The notes below the pieces were generated by a model. That model saw nothing but the letters and a program-made list of their open reading frames with translations. It was not told where the DNA came from and searched no databases. The translations under genes were made by a program, and so were the position numbers. From Saccharicrinis sp965230625 (lineage in GTDB: Bacteria; Bacteroidota; Bacteroidia; Bacteroidales; Marinilabiliaceae), in contig CBDDLL010000001.1 in the NCBI GenBank assembly GCA_965230625.1, forward strand, positions 5,084,001 to 5,148,000: a DNA stretch of 64,000 nucleotides. The letters run 5' to 3'. Shown piece after piece: positions 1 to 9,545 of this stretch; the stretch's first letter is position 1; each line of letters begins with the position of its first letter.

Positions 1-3000
1 CTGAGCTGCTCTTCTTAATCTAATATTTCTGATATAATCATTAGGGGTAGTTCCAAGTATACCCTTTATTTTTCGATATAATTTTGAATGACTTAAACCA
101 AGCTCTTCTTGCATTACTTTAACAGAGAAATTTTGATCTTCCATATGTTCTTCAACAATCTTCTTTGCTTTCTCCAGGAATTGCTCATCCAGCGTAGTAA
201 TCTCTAGTTCTGATGGTTCAAATGCATCCCCAGTACTAAATTTACTAATTGTAACCGCCTTTCTTTTCAATAAGGCATCTATCCTTGTTAATAAAAGTTT
301 AATGTTTATTGGCTTATTAATAATTGAGTCAACACCTGATTCATAGCCTAACACTTTAGTGCCTTCCTCCTGATCTGCTGTTACAATCACTACTGGTATA
401 TGACTAGTATTTACATCATTTTTTACCTTACTACATAGTTCGATACCATCCATCTCCGGCATCATATAATCTGTTACAATTAAATCAACTTCGTGATTTA
501 CTGCAATTTTATAACCTGCTAAACCATTATCGGCAGTTAATACTTTATAGTAACCCTCACAACTGTTTTTTAACAAACTCAACAAATCCACATCATCCTC
601 AATAATTAATATAGTTTTACCCGGTTGTGGTAATACTTTTATTACTTTTATTTCATCTTCCTCGTTATGTAATATTTTATCTGCTTCAAAAACTACTAAG
701 TTGTTTTCTGCTTCATGATCGTTATAATAACTTTTTGATATAGGTATTTCAACTTTAAATATTGTTCCCGAACCTAATTTACTATCTACAGTTATTTGTC
801 CTTGATGCAACTTTACCAAGTTATTAACTAATGCTAAACCAATCCCTAATCCCTCTGTTTTTGTATCAACATCAACTCTATAAAACCTTTCAAAGATACT
901 ATCCAACTTTTCTTTAGGAATTCCATAGCCTGTATCACTTACCGTAAACTCCAGGTATGTATATTCATTTTGCTCAACTACCTCTGCATCAAAAATTACC
1001 TCTCCACCTTTTGTATTATATTTAAAAGCATTAGATAATAAGTTATTTAATATTATTTCAACTTTCTCAGGATCCACATTCCCATTTAAATGCTTTGGAT
1101 ATCTGGTCTGAAAACTAATTCCTTTGCTATCTGCTAAAACTTTATAATTACTAATAATATCATCTAATAGTTCTGGTATGCTTACTTCCTTGAGCTTAAT
1201 AACCATATTACCAGATTCTACTTTTCTAAACTGAAGAACCTTTTTTATTTGATCTCTTAAATCATTAATATTCCTATCTAAAATATTATGAATATCTATT
1301 TTATCATCCTTTTGGTACTTGTACCACTCGTCTGTAACAATTTTTAGTACAGATAAAGGTGTTAGTAGTTCATGAGATAGATTTGTAAAGAACTGTAATT
1401 TAAACTGGTTAATGCTTTCTGACTTTTGTCGGTTAACCTTTTCAATCTCTAAATTATTTTTGATTGCCATTTGGTCTATCCTCAAACGTAAAAAGAAATA
1501 AATAACACCAGTTATTAACAACGCGTATCCAAGAATTGCCCACCATGTTTTATATGGCGCCTGCTTTATAGTAAAACTAATTTCCTTAGTGTCGGTACTC
1601 CATATACCCATATAATTAGTTCCTTTGACTTTAAATACATAATCACCTGCTGGAAGATTACTATAATTGGCTATTTTTGATTTGTAATTAACATAATTCC
1701 AATCTTGGTCAATTCCTTTTAATTTATAGGCATAACGAATTTTATCAGGATATCGAAAATCTAGTGCAGAAAACGAAAACCTAAAGTCATTTTGGTAATA
1801 CGAAAACTTTTGCTTCTTCCCTTTTAGCGAATAAGTATTTTGAAGTTCTTCATTTATTCTAATTGAAGTAATTGCAACTGGCGGCAAATAGGTATCAGAG
1901 GATATCTCCTCCGGATTAAAAATATTAAATCCAGTATTACCTCCTACGACTATCCTTCCATCTTTTGTTTTATAAATAGCACCTATTGAAAAAAGATTAT
2001 TCTGTAAACCATCAATCTTAGAATAAAATTCTGCTTTAAAGTTCTCTTTTTCGTGCTCTTCAATTCTAATCACTCCTATATTAGTAGTTGCCCATAACCT
2101 ACCCAAATCATCCTCTACGATTCCAAAAAAAACTGCATTATCCTGAATAGTACTCTTTAATATTGAACGAAATTTATTATTCTTATTATCCCAATATTTT
2201 AATCCGTCACCACCCGTTCCTAACCAAACTCTGTTTTTCGAATCTTTAAATAAGCAAATTGTATTTTTTGTATTAATATCACTTTCTTTACTTTTGTTTA
2301 AGTATTCAAACTGAATTTGAGTTTCATCCCCCAAAACATTTTTAGATTTAAATACCCCATAATTAAAGGTAGAAATCCATAAATAACCTTCCTTATCAAT
2401 AAGTATATCTGAAATATTACTCCCTAAATATTGTTTATACTCTTCTGAAACTGGTTTAACTTGCTCTACTATAAAATCATTTATCTCATTAGTGTTTCCC
2501 AAAATTATTCGATATAACCCTGTAGTAGTAGCAACCCAAATTCTATCTGCAGATTCTTCGTAAAAACCATTAACTCCTCTTACAATAAAGTTTTTTCTTC
2601 TGTTTTGATTATTATATGCCCTATGTTTCTTTGTTTTTGGATTGTACCTTACTATCCCCTGATACCTGGTTCCTATCCAGAGCATTCCTCTACTATCTTT
2701 TGTAAATGCCAGAGCAGTATTATACCATTCCAAATTAAACAAACTATAATCCGGATGTTTTTGAAATGATTCTATCGTATTATTTTCCGCGTTATATACT
2801 TCGAAAAATTCACCTTTAACTCCAACTAAAATATTTCCATTGTGATCTTCAATAAAGGAATGACTCGTTTTAGTTGCTGCTGTAGACAAGTGCTTTGTAG
2901 GCTGAATTGTGCTAAAAATATTTCTTTCAAAAACCAATTTATTTATACCACCACCTAAAGTTGCCAGCCACATTGTACCTACTTCATCAGTGAATATAGA

Positions 3001-3972
3001 TCTAACAGCATTACCTGCTATACTATATGGATTATTTTCATCAGCCTGAATATGACTTATTTTACAATTATCCACCAATGGATTTTCAATTATACTTAAT
3101 CCAGATGGTGTTCCTATCCAGATACGACCTTCTTTATCTTGTGAAAAACAATGAACTATATCACTTGGAATTTTCCATTTTCCTTTTGTATGAAATCGCC
3201 TTAAAATCTTAAGCTTTTCCGAAGAAATATCCAATATATAAAATCCTCCATTCCATGAACCAACATATAAGTAGCCTTCTTTATCTTGAAATAAGGAATA
3301 CATTTGATTATTCTTACCCGGAACTTCAAAATCATTAAAAATTCTATATACTTTAAAATCTTTTATTTTAGGATTATACTTTATTAATCCATCTTTCCAT
3401 GTAGTTATCCATATATTATGATCCCTGTCAATATACATTGACAAGATATTTGTACTACTATTTCTATCTGTAATTGTTCTGTGATGAACTAATGTATCTT
3501 TATCTATGTGGTATTTGAATAAACCCTGACTACTTCCCATCCACATCACATTAGATGAGTCGCATACTATACTGGTTATACTATTGCTTATTTGGTAATT
3601 CTGTAACTTATCTCTAAGCGAAATACTTTCAATCCTACCTTGGTCTTTGTAGTAAACTACTAATCCACTTGTTGTACTAAACCATATATTACCTTTTTTA
3701 TCTTCTGAAGCAGCTGTAAAATTCTTGTTGTCGGAGAAATCCTCAACAATATTCATAATGTTTACCGCTTCGTATCCATCATAACGTACAACCCCTTGTT
3801 CTGTTCCAAACCACATAAAACCCTCTGAATCTTTAAAACAAAATGTACAAAAGTCAGAAGGCATACCTTCATCGGTACTTATCGTATTAAACTTTAAATC
3901 AGCAATTTCTTGTGATTTAGAAATTTGGAATAAAAAACAGCCTAGTATTAAAATGATGAAAACCTTAGTCAT
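1..3972 (-). CDS. Hybrid two-component system sensor/regulator (HTCS), C-terminus cut by window edge
   Basis: The frame is open from an ATG at 3972 to the window edge: 1324 codons with the end of the protein missing. It is a one-protein signalling system: a periplasmic sensor, a histidine kinase, a receiver and a DNA-binding domain. An N-terminal signal/anchor is followed by about 700 residues of two-component-propeller repeats (for example WFGTEQGVVRYDG, VWLGTGGDGLKYW), a Y_Y_Y domain, and one membrane helix near residues 808-828. The kinase H-box is FFTNLSHELLTPLS with His867 (Leu replaces the usual Arg after HEL). The N and G boxes are NNLLSNAFKYN and GLGIGLALV. The receiver has IIEDDVDLL, phospho-acceptor Asp1168 in VTDYMMPEMDG, and Lys in the NKP motif. 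An AraC-type HTH begins near residue 1265 and runs off the window. It lies downstream of two co-directional sulfatase genes but behind a terminator hairpin. The inducer is unknown. Confidence 0.93.
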   Translation of the reverse strand, partial: MTKVFIILILGCFLFQISKSQEIADLKFNTISTDEGMPSDFCTFCFKDSEGFMWFGTEQGVVRYDGYEAVNIMNIVEDFSDNKNFTAASEDKKGNIWFSTTSGLVVYYKDQGRIESISLRDKLQNYQISNSITSIVCDSSNVMWMGSSQGLFKYHIDKDTLVHHRTITDRNSSTNILSMYIDRDHNIWITTWKDGLIKYNPKIKDFKVYRIFNDFEVPGKNNQMYSLFQDKEGYLYVGSWNGGFYILDISSEKLKILRRFHTKGKWKIPSDIVHCFSQDKEGRIWIGTPSGLSIIENPLVDNCKISHIQADENNPYSIAGNAVRSIFTDEVGTMWLATLGGGINKLVFERNIFSTIQPTKHLSTAATKTSHSFIEDHNGNILVGVKGEFFEVYNAENNTIESFQKHPDYSLFNLEWYNTALAFTKDSRGMLWIGTRYQGIVRYNPKTKKHRAYNNQNRRKNFIVRGVNGFYEESADRIWVATTTGLYRIILGNTNEINDFIVEQVKPVSEEYKQYLGSNISDILIDKEGYLWISTFNYGVFKSKNVLGDETQIQFEYLNKSKESDINTKNTICLFKDSKNRVWLGTGGDGLKYWDNKNNKFRSILKSTIQDNAVFFGIVEDDLGRLWATTNIGVIRIEEHEKENFKAEFYSKIDGLQNNLFSIGAIYKTKDGRIVVGGNTGFNIFNPEEISSDTYLPPVAITSIRINEELQNTYSLKGKKQKFSYYQNDFRFSFSALDFRYPDKIRYAYKLKGIDQDWNYVNYKSKIANYSNLPAGDYVFKVKGTNYMGIWSTDTKEISFTIKQAPYKTWWAILGYALLITGVIYFFLRLRIDQMAIKNNLEIEKVNRQKSESINQFKLQFFTNLSHELLTPLSVLKIVTDEWYKYQKDDKIDIHNILDRNINDLRDQIKKVLQFRKVESGNMVIKLKEVSIPELLDDIISNYKVLADSKGISFQTRYPKHLNGNVDPEKVEIILNNLLSNAFKYNTKGGEVIFDAEVVEQNEYTYLEFTVSDTGYGIPKEKLDSIFERFYRVDVDTKTEGLGIGLALVNNLVKLHQGQITVDSKLGSGTIFKVEIPISKSYYNDHEAENNLVVFEADKILHNEEDEIKVIKVLPQPGKTILIIEDDVDLLSLLKNSCEGYYKVLTADNGLAGYKIAVNHEVDLIVTDYMMPEMDGIELCSKVKNDVNTSHIPVVIVTADQEEGTKVLGYESGVDSIINKPINIKLLLTRIDALLKRKAVTISKFSTGDAFEPSELEITTLDEQFLEKAKKIVEEHMEDQNFSVKVMQEELGLSHSKLYRKIKGILGTTPNDYIRNIRLRRAAQ

Positions 3973-4003
3973 ACTGAATAATTTGGCCAACAAAATTAAT
4001 AAA

Positions 4004-4027
4004 AAAGGAGCAAGTTATTGCTCCTTT
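4004..4027 (-). terminator. Intrinsic terminator after sulfatase 4091-5575
   Basis: Perfect 10-bp inverted repeat (AAAGGAGCAA / TTGCTCCTTT) with a 4-nt loop. On the minus strand it is followed by six T. It sits between the sulfatase stop and the HTCS start, so the HTCS probably has its own promoter or depends on read-through. Confidence 0.75.
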
Positions 4028-4090
4028 AAAATTTTATGAAAAAGATTCTTTTATTGGTATAAACTTAACCTTTATACCTCAAACCTTATT

Positions 4091-5575
4091 TTAATGTTTC
4101 TTTTTTTTACTCTTATTTTCTACTAATGCCTTTTTAATCATTTGCTCTTCAATCACTTTATCAAAAAACGGATTTTTTTCTTTGGGTACTGGAGCATTAA
4201 TATCTCTTCTCCAATCATTTAACATTTTATATAACTCATCAACAATTTTAGGATTTTGATCTGCAACATTCTTTTCTTCACCTAAATCTTCATCGAGGTT
4301 ATAAAGCTCAATTACTTCATCTTCAAAATATTCATGTAACTTCCATTTGCCCCACCTCATAACTGATCCTGGCCTTGTTCTAAATAATGGATCTCTGGCT
4401 CCATCTTCTTTTCCATTATATGCCTGCAAGTATATAGGGAAATGCCAATAAAGAGGAGTCTCTTTCAAACCATTACCCTTCTTTAAATAAGGAAGTAAAC
4501 TTTGTCCATCCAATGTCTTGTTAGGCATATCAACACCTACTAATTCTTTGAAGGTTGGGTACAAATCCAAATTTACAACCGGAATATCACACTCTTTAGG
4601 TTTTGAAATATATTTTGGCCATTTTATTAAAAATGGAACTCTGATTCCTCCTTCGTAATAAGATCCTTTTCCAGCTCTCAATGGATTCTGATAAGATACG
4701 TCCCTAATACCTCCATTATCCGATGTAAATACAACAATAGTATTTTCGGATAAATTAAGCTTATCTAAAGTTTCCATTACTCTTCCAACGTTATTATCTA
4801 AAGTTTCAATCATACCTGCATAAACAGGTCTATCCTGACCTTTGGTTTTTTCCTTTGCTTCATACTTATCCATTAGCTCTGGCTTTGTAGCATGAGGCGT
4901 ATGAACTGTATAAAAAGACAGATAAACAAAAAATGGATCATTTTTATTTCCCTCAATAAACTTAATTGCTTCTGTTGTTAATCTATCAGTAAGGTTTTCA
5001 CCCTCCGGTGCATCTCCTAAATGCTTTACATTGTATGGAGCAAAATACCCATTTTTTCCAGGATTGCCTCTATGGTCTCCAGCAACATTTATATCAAACC
5101 CCTGTGTTGTAGGATCGTGTCCTACATGATATTTTCCTAACGAGATTGTTTTATAGTCTGCCAACTTAAACATCTCGGCCATAGTAACCATTTCGTCTTT
5201 AAACTCAGTTTTATTTGGTGTTGGAATAATACGACGGGTTGTTTTTTTACCCCTTTCGGAACTAGCAACTGTATAAATACCATGACGAGGTGTATTTTGA
5301 CCACTTAATAAACAAGCTCTACTTGGAGCACAGTTTGCTGCACCTGCATATCCATTTGTAAAATTTATACTTTGATTAGCTAACTTATCTATATTGGGTG
5401 ATTCATAATATTTACTTCCGGTATAACCTAAGTCCTTCCATCCTAGATCATCCACTAATATTACTACAACATTTGTTTTTTTATCCTTAGAAGAATTTGT
5501 TTTAGCTTTAATTGTATCACAGCTTAAAGTCGCTGCTAACAACAATATAACAGCAACAATATTTCTTATTTTCAT
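4091..5575 (-). CDS. Lipoprotein S1-family sulfatase
   Basis: A formylglycine-dependent sulfatase that hydrolyses sulfate esters, probably on a polysaccharide or oligosaccharide. The 494-residue length is normal for the S1 family. A lipoprotein signal peptide ends at Cys19 (AATLSC), so it is likely membrane-anchored in the periplasm or on the surface. Metal ligands Asp42-Asp43 (VDDLGW) precede the maturation motif CAPSR at Cys82, the residue converted to formylglycine. The later metal motif FTSDNGG and the family's GKGSYYEGGIR segment are present. The segment TTQGFDINVAGD reappears in decayed form in the pseudogene at 31531-31830. It resembles S1_16-type sulfatases, but the subfamily is a guess. 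It is 67 bp downstream of another sulfatase on the same strand and probably co-transcribed with it. The position of the sulfate it removes cannot be read from sequence. Confidence 0.92.
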   Translation of the reverse strand: MKIRNIVAVILLLAATLSCDTIKAKTNSSKDKKTNVVVILVDDLGWKDLGYTGSKYYESPNIDKLANQSINFTNGYAGAANCAPSRACLLSGQNTPRHGIYTVASSERGKKTTRRIIPTPNKTEFKDEMVTMAEMFKLADYKTISLGKYHVGHDPTTQGFDINVAGDHRGNPGKNGYFAPYNVKHLGDAPEGENLTDRLTTEAIKFIEGNKNDPFFVYLSFYTVHTPHATKPELMDKYEAKEKTKGQDRPVYAGMIETLDNNVGRVMETLDKLNLSENTIVVFTSDNGGIRDVSYQNPLRAGKGSYYEGGIRVPFLIKWPKYISKPKECDIPVVNLDLYPTFKELVGVDMPNKTLDGQSLLPYLKKGNGLKETPLYWHFPIYLQAYNGKEDGARDPLFRTRPGSVMRWGKWKLHEYFEDEVIELYNLDEDLGEEKNVADQNPKIVDELYKMLNDWRRDINAPVPKEKNPFFDKVIEEQMIKKALVENKSKKKKH

Positions 5576-5642
5576 AAATAATTTATTATATATTTTTAAT
5601 AAAATCTTACTTATTTAATTACCTGCTCGCAATATAATAATA

Positions 5643-7124
5643 TCATTTTATTGATTGCGCTGTTTGCTTTTTCGTCTCAAATGAAAATCTAAACTCTTCA
5701 GAAGGCACTCTTGTTTTATTGATTAATGCATTTAATTCATTAACCAATGCAGAGTGAGAATCTGCTATATTAGAATTTTCGTATGGATCAGATTTTAAGT
5801 TATAAAGTTCAACTTTAGTTTTCTTTTTATTATTAACAAGCAATTTAACAAGTTTCCAATCTCCCTTAATTATTGCTTGTCTACCTCCTCTTTCAAAAAA
5901 TTCCCAGTATAAACACTCATGCTCCTTTTGATTTCCTTCTTGAACTAATGTTGGTAAAAAAGATATTCCATCAATATTTTTGGGAGCTTTAACTCCTGCC
6001 AAGTCAGCAAAAGTTGGTAATACATCCCAAAAAGCTGAAACATGATCAGTAATGCTTCCCGCCTTAACTTTGCCAGGCCAAGTTACAAGAAAAGGAGACC
6101 TTATTCCACCTTCGTAAAGATCTCTTTTAATACCTCTGTAATTACCATTGCTATTAAAAAACTTTGGATCTCCTCCTCCTACACAATGTGGACCATTATC
6201 ACTGGCAAACATAACAACAGTATTTTCATATATGCCTAAACGCTTAAGTTCTTTTACCACCTGCCCCACATACATATCCAACCTAGTTACCATAGCTGCA
6301 AAAGTTGCTCTTGGTTTTTCCTGACTGCAATAACCTCCTATTCTTAAATCTTTACCATATTCTCCGTCAGGATTACTTATAAATGGATTCTCTTCATATT
6401 TATCCTCAAATTTTTGATATATACTGTCATCCGGAACTAGTAATTCGGCATGTGGTAACGTATATGGTAAATATATAAAGAAAGGTTGGTCTTTATGCCT
6501 ATTCATAAATTCTAATGCTTTTTCCTGAATAACATCTGGTGCATAGGTATTAATATTTGTCCAATCATTACCTTCTAAATAGTACTTATCAGCATTAAAT
6601 CTTAAAAAATCCGGATAATATCTATGTGCATAAACCTGACAATTATAACCGAAAAAAGTATCAAAACCCTGATTGATTGGATCACCTGATGAACTCGGAT
6701 ATCCTAATCCCCATTTTCCGAATGCTCCGGTTGCATACCCTACTTTCTTTAACATTTCGGCAATTGTATATGTTTCAGCTGGTAGAGGTATTTGCCCTTC
6801 TCCATTGTGACTTTTATTACCCCTGACATAGGTATGACCAGTATGCTGACCAGTTAATAAAACTGAGCGCGAAGGAGCACAAACTGTACTTCCTGCATAA
6901 TGATTTGTAAACTTCATCCCATCTCTCGCAAGTTGATCAATATTTGGAGTAGAGAATTTTTCTTGTCCATAACAACTAACATCTCCAATGCCTAAATCAT
7001 CAGCTAATATGTATACAATATTTGGCTTATTTAAAGATTCTGTGCTCTTATCTTTCTTTTCCGTTTTACATGATGTTGACAGCAAAATGCAATATAATAC
7101 ACCAATCGTTAATATCTGTTTCAT
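5643..7124 (-). CDS. Lipoprotein S1-family sulfatase (arylsulfatase A-like)
   Basis: A 493-residue sulfatase with a lipoprotein signal (LLSTSC, Cys19), so it is membrane-anchored and exported. ADDLGIGDVSCYG supplies the first metal-binding aspartates. The formylglycine motif is VCAPSRSVLLTGQHTGH with Cys82. FASDNGPHCVGGGDPKF carries the second metal-binding Asp-Asn pair, and DLYEGGIRSPFLVTWPG is the usual C-half motif. It belongs to the same subgroup as the proteins at 59749-61173 and 33318-36422, which share the HTGHTxxRxN and DHVSAFWDxLPT signatures. It is the first gene of a two-sulfatase minus-strand unit. Its 5' region carries the bipartite leader at 7142-7227. The substrate is unknown; exo-acting desulfation of galactan-type oligosaccharides would fit the neighbourhood. 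Confidence 0.92.
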   Translation of the reverse strand: MKQILTIGVLYCILLSTSCKTEKKDKSTESLNKPNIVYILADDLGIGDVSCYGQEKFSTPNIDQLARDGMKFTNHYAGSTVCAPSRSVLLTGQHTGHTYVRGNKSHNGEGQIPLPAETYTIAEMLKKVGYATGAFGKWGLGYPSSSGDPINQGFDTFFGYNCQVYAHRYYPDFLRFNADKYYLEGNDWTNINTYAPDVIQEKALEFMNRHKDQPFFIYLPYTLPHAELLVPDDSIYQKFEDKYEENPFISNPDGEYGKDLRIGGYCSQEKPRATFAAMVTRLDMYVGQVVKELKRLGIYENTVVMFASDNGPHCVGGGDPKFFNSNGNYRGIKRDLYEGGIRSPFLVTWPGKVKAGSITDHVSAFWDVLPTFADLAGVKAPKNIDGISFLPTLVQEGNQKEHECLYWEFFERGGRQAIIKGDWKLVKLLVNNKKKTKVELYNLKSDPYENSNIADSHSALVNELNALINKTRVPSEEFRFSFETKKQTAQSIK

Positions 7125-7141
7125 CCTTTTAATTTTACTTT

Positions 7142-7227
7142 CATTTGTCAGATGTAACTCTCAAGAAAACTTATCATTTGTCCATTATGCATAAAAAGCA
7201 ATCTTAGTTTTTCTTGTTCGTTTCAAT
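7142..7227 (-). promoter_or_regulatory. Bipartite leader element, copy 1 (upstream of sulfatase 7124)
   Basis: Read on the minus strand, a TTGAAACGAACAA box (7214-7227) is followed about 50 nt later by GAGAGTTACATCTGACAAAT (7143-7162), which ends about 18 nt before the ATG. Four similar arrangements occur elsewhere in the window (12059, 40353, 50103, 56275). The spacing to the start codon suggests a 5'-UTR element. Its function is unknown. Confidence 0.5.
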
Positions 7228-7616
7228 ATTTAATTATTTATCATTCATTTTTATCACTTTAAAATTATCATTAATGAACTCCAGTCACTATTACTTTTTT
7301 ATCAAATACTTTAAAATACCGTGTTATACTATGGTTATTAAAGTAATTTAGTAAAACTAATCTCGGTATTTACAATTTTTCTTTGTTTTTAAATTAATTT
7401 TACAACACTTGCTTTTTAATCATATATAATTCATTTTCTGACTATAATAACCTTCCGAGTCAATTCTCTCATATTTTTTGCTCTCAATTTTATATTTCTA
7501 AATAACATTCTTTTTGCACTAGAATAATAGATGATGTTTTAATAATAATGATGAGATATATTTCTGAAATTGCATTCAAATAAAACACTTTAAAATCACT
7601 TCTATTTTAATAAGCA
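7228..7616. other. AT-rich divergent intergenic region
   Basis: Non-coding stretch of 389 bases between the divergent sulfatases at 7124 and 7617. It must hold the promoter of the plus-strand gene and the upstream part of the minus-strand promoter. I see no ORF, tRNA or strong hairpin here, and no convincing copy of the TTGACTTATTTGTTCA motif. Confidence 0.5.
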
Positions 7617-9338
7617 ATGAAAAAAATATTCTTAATAATTTCTATAGTAGTATTATCGCAAACAACAATTTTACAAAATATATGGAGTAAAAATCCTCCT
7701 AATGTAATTATTATTCACACTGACGAACATAACTTTAGAACATTAGGGTGTTATAGAAATATAATGAGCCCTGATCAAGCTTTTATATGGGGAACAGAAA
7801 ATATTGTTGAGACTCCCAATATAGATAGAATAGCTACGGAAGGTATAATCTGTACAAGTTTTTATGCAAATTCACCTGTATGTACTCCGTCAAGAGCTGC
7901 CCTAATATCAGGACAATATCCGCAAAACACACCTTCTTCTCAGAACGATATTAAAATGTATGATAAAGTAGAATCATTTGCATCTCCTTTGGTAGATGCA
8001 GGATACTCTACTGGTTATGCTGGGAAATGGCATCTAGATGGACATGGTAAACCACAATGGGCTCCAGAACGAAATTTTGGATTCACAGATAACAAATATA
8101 TGTTTAACCGAGGACACTGGAAGAAACTGGATGAAGATGAAAACGGACCATATGTAGCTGGTACTAACAACAATGGTAAAATCAATTATGATGTTGATGG
8201 TGCTGATGAAACAACCTTTACAACAGATTTTTTAATAACCCGAACTATAAATTTTATTGAATCTAATAAAGACAAGCCATTTTTATATATGGTTAGTATT
8301 CCAGATCCACATGGTCCCAATACGGTAAGGGTTCCCTATGATACTATGTATGATCATTTAAACTTTAGCAAACCATCTACGCATAATAAGGAATGCAATA
8401 ACTTACCATCATGGGCTAAAACAAAAAGTAGTACCATTAGTAATGGTGGTTTGAGTAATTATTTTGGAATGGTTAAATGTATTGATGATAATGTAGGTAG
8501 GATTTTCACTAGCCTTGAACAGAACAACTTGCTTGATAATACTATTATTATTTTTATGTCGGACCATGGCGACATGTTAGGAGAACATAAACGTGATGAA
8601 AAAGGTGTTCCATTTGAAGCTTCTGCTAAAGTTCCTTTTATTATTAGATACCCATCTAGTTTAAAAGAAGGAGCAATTGTAAATGAAGCCATTTCAAATG
8701 TTGACTTTAAACCTACATTGATGGCATTATTAGGTATTACTTCTCCGATAATAACAGAAGGTAAAGATGTTTCTTCACTATTTATAAAAAATGCCACACC
8801 AAATGTTAGCAATATTGCTTTTATTAGAGGAACTGGGAATACAAAAAAATCGACTGAGCACTGGGTAGGAGCTGTAACTGATAGATATAAAATTGTTTAT
8901 TCGATCGATAGTGAACCTTGGTTGTTTGATTTAGAATTAGATCCAAACGAAATTACTAACTACTACAATACAGCCAGTTACGAGGATATTAAAAAAGAGT
9001 TAGCTACAAAACTCAAAGAGTATGGTGATACCTATGGTGAACCTTGGTTAGAAGATGATAAAATAAAGTCGGAAGTTGAAGAAACTATTTTAAGTACAAA
9101 TATTAACAACAAATTTGATGATAATTTGCTAGCATACAATATTGATGACAAAATAATTATTGAAACAAAATCGACTCTGCCTAAAGATGTTAATATTTTC
9201 TCTATTAATGGTTATTGTGCTTTTAAAACAACTACCTCCACTTCGCGAATTATGACAGATAGCCTTAATAAAGGAATTTATATTGTAGATGTTAATTATC
9301 AAGGATTAAGAAAACGGAAGAAAGTCGCCGTTATGTAG
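7617..9338 (+). CDS. Secreted S1-family sulfatase with C-terminal T9SS sorting domain
   Basis: A 573-residue sulfatase. A hydrophobic N-terminal signal peptide without a lipobox is followed by HTDEHNFRTLGCY, where Asp36-Glu37 replaces the usual Asp-Asp of the first metal motif. CTPSR at Cys89 is the formylglycine site. FMSDHGDMLGEHKR is the second metal-binding motif, in the Asp-His form typical of choline-/iduronate-type S1 groups, so it is a different subfamily from its neighbours. After about residue 500 comes a tail (FSINGYCAFKT ... LNKGIYIVDVNYQG ... KKVAVM) that looks like a type A T9SS sorting domain, predicting surface attachment or secretion. It is transcribed alone and divergently from the 5643-7124 sulfatase, and ends at a strong hairpin at 9355-9397. 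Function as a sulfatase is well supported; the substrate is not known. Confidence 0.9.
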   Translation: MKKIFLIISIVVLSQTTILQNIWSKNPPNVIIIHTDEHNFRTLGCYRNIMSPDQAFIWGTENIVETPNIDRIATEGIICTSFYANSPVCTPSRAALISGQYPQNTPSSQNDIKMYDKVESFASPLVDAGYSTGYAGKWHLDGHGKPQWAPERNFGFTDNKYMFNRGHWKKLDEDENGPYVAGTNNNGKINYDVDGADETTFTTDFLITRTINFIESNKDKPFLYMVSIPDPHGPNTVRVPYDTMYDHLNFSKPSTHNKECNNLPSWAKTKSSTISNGGLSNYFGMVKCIDDNVGRIFTSLEQNNLLDNTIIIFMSDHGDMLGEHKRDEKGVPFEASAKVPFIIRYPSSLKEGAIVNEAISNVDFKPTLMALLGITSPIITEGKDVSSLFIKNATPNVSNIAFIRGTGNTKKSTEHWVGAVTDRYKIVYSIDSEPWLFDLELDPNEITNYYNTASYEDIKKELATKLKEYGDTYGEPWLEDDKIKSEVEETILSTNINNKFDDNLLAYNIDDKIIIETKSTLPKDVNIFSINGYCAFKTTTSTSRIMTDSLNKGIYIVDVNYQGLRKRKKVAVM

Positions 9339-9354
9339 ATTTTTTGTATTAGTT

Positions 9355-9397
9355 TTTCATCGGATGAACACTTTATTATCTATTTCATCCGATGAAA
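9355..9397. terminator. Bidirectional terminator hairpin
   Basis: A 13-bp perfect inverted repeat (TTTCATCGGATGA / TCATCCGATGAAA) with a loop of about 17 nt lies 17 bp after the plus-strand sulfatase stop. T-rich sequence follows it. It probably ends the 7617-9338 transcript and may also serve the convergent GH43 gene. Confidence 0.65.
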
Positions 9398-9545
9398 TTT
9401 GATTTTATTAAACATTTACATAGTACAATAGTCGTTAGTTTTAAGTCATTTTCATAAATTATGTGCATTCAAATTTCTACCACCTATAAGCCATTAACTC
9501 ACTAAACAATAACAAAACAACGAACCAAAGTTAGTACCCCTTTCA

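Noticed and set aside
3027..3212. Plus-strand ORF inside the first HTCS gene, and similar antisense ORFs elsewhere
   Set aside because: They overlap long, clearly coding genes on the other strand and show no recognisable domain or ribosome-site context.
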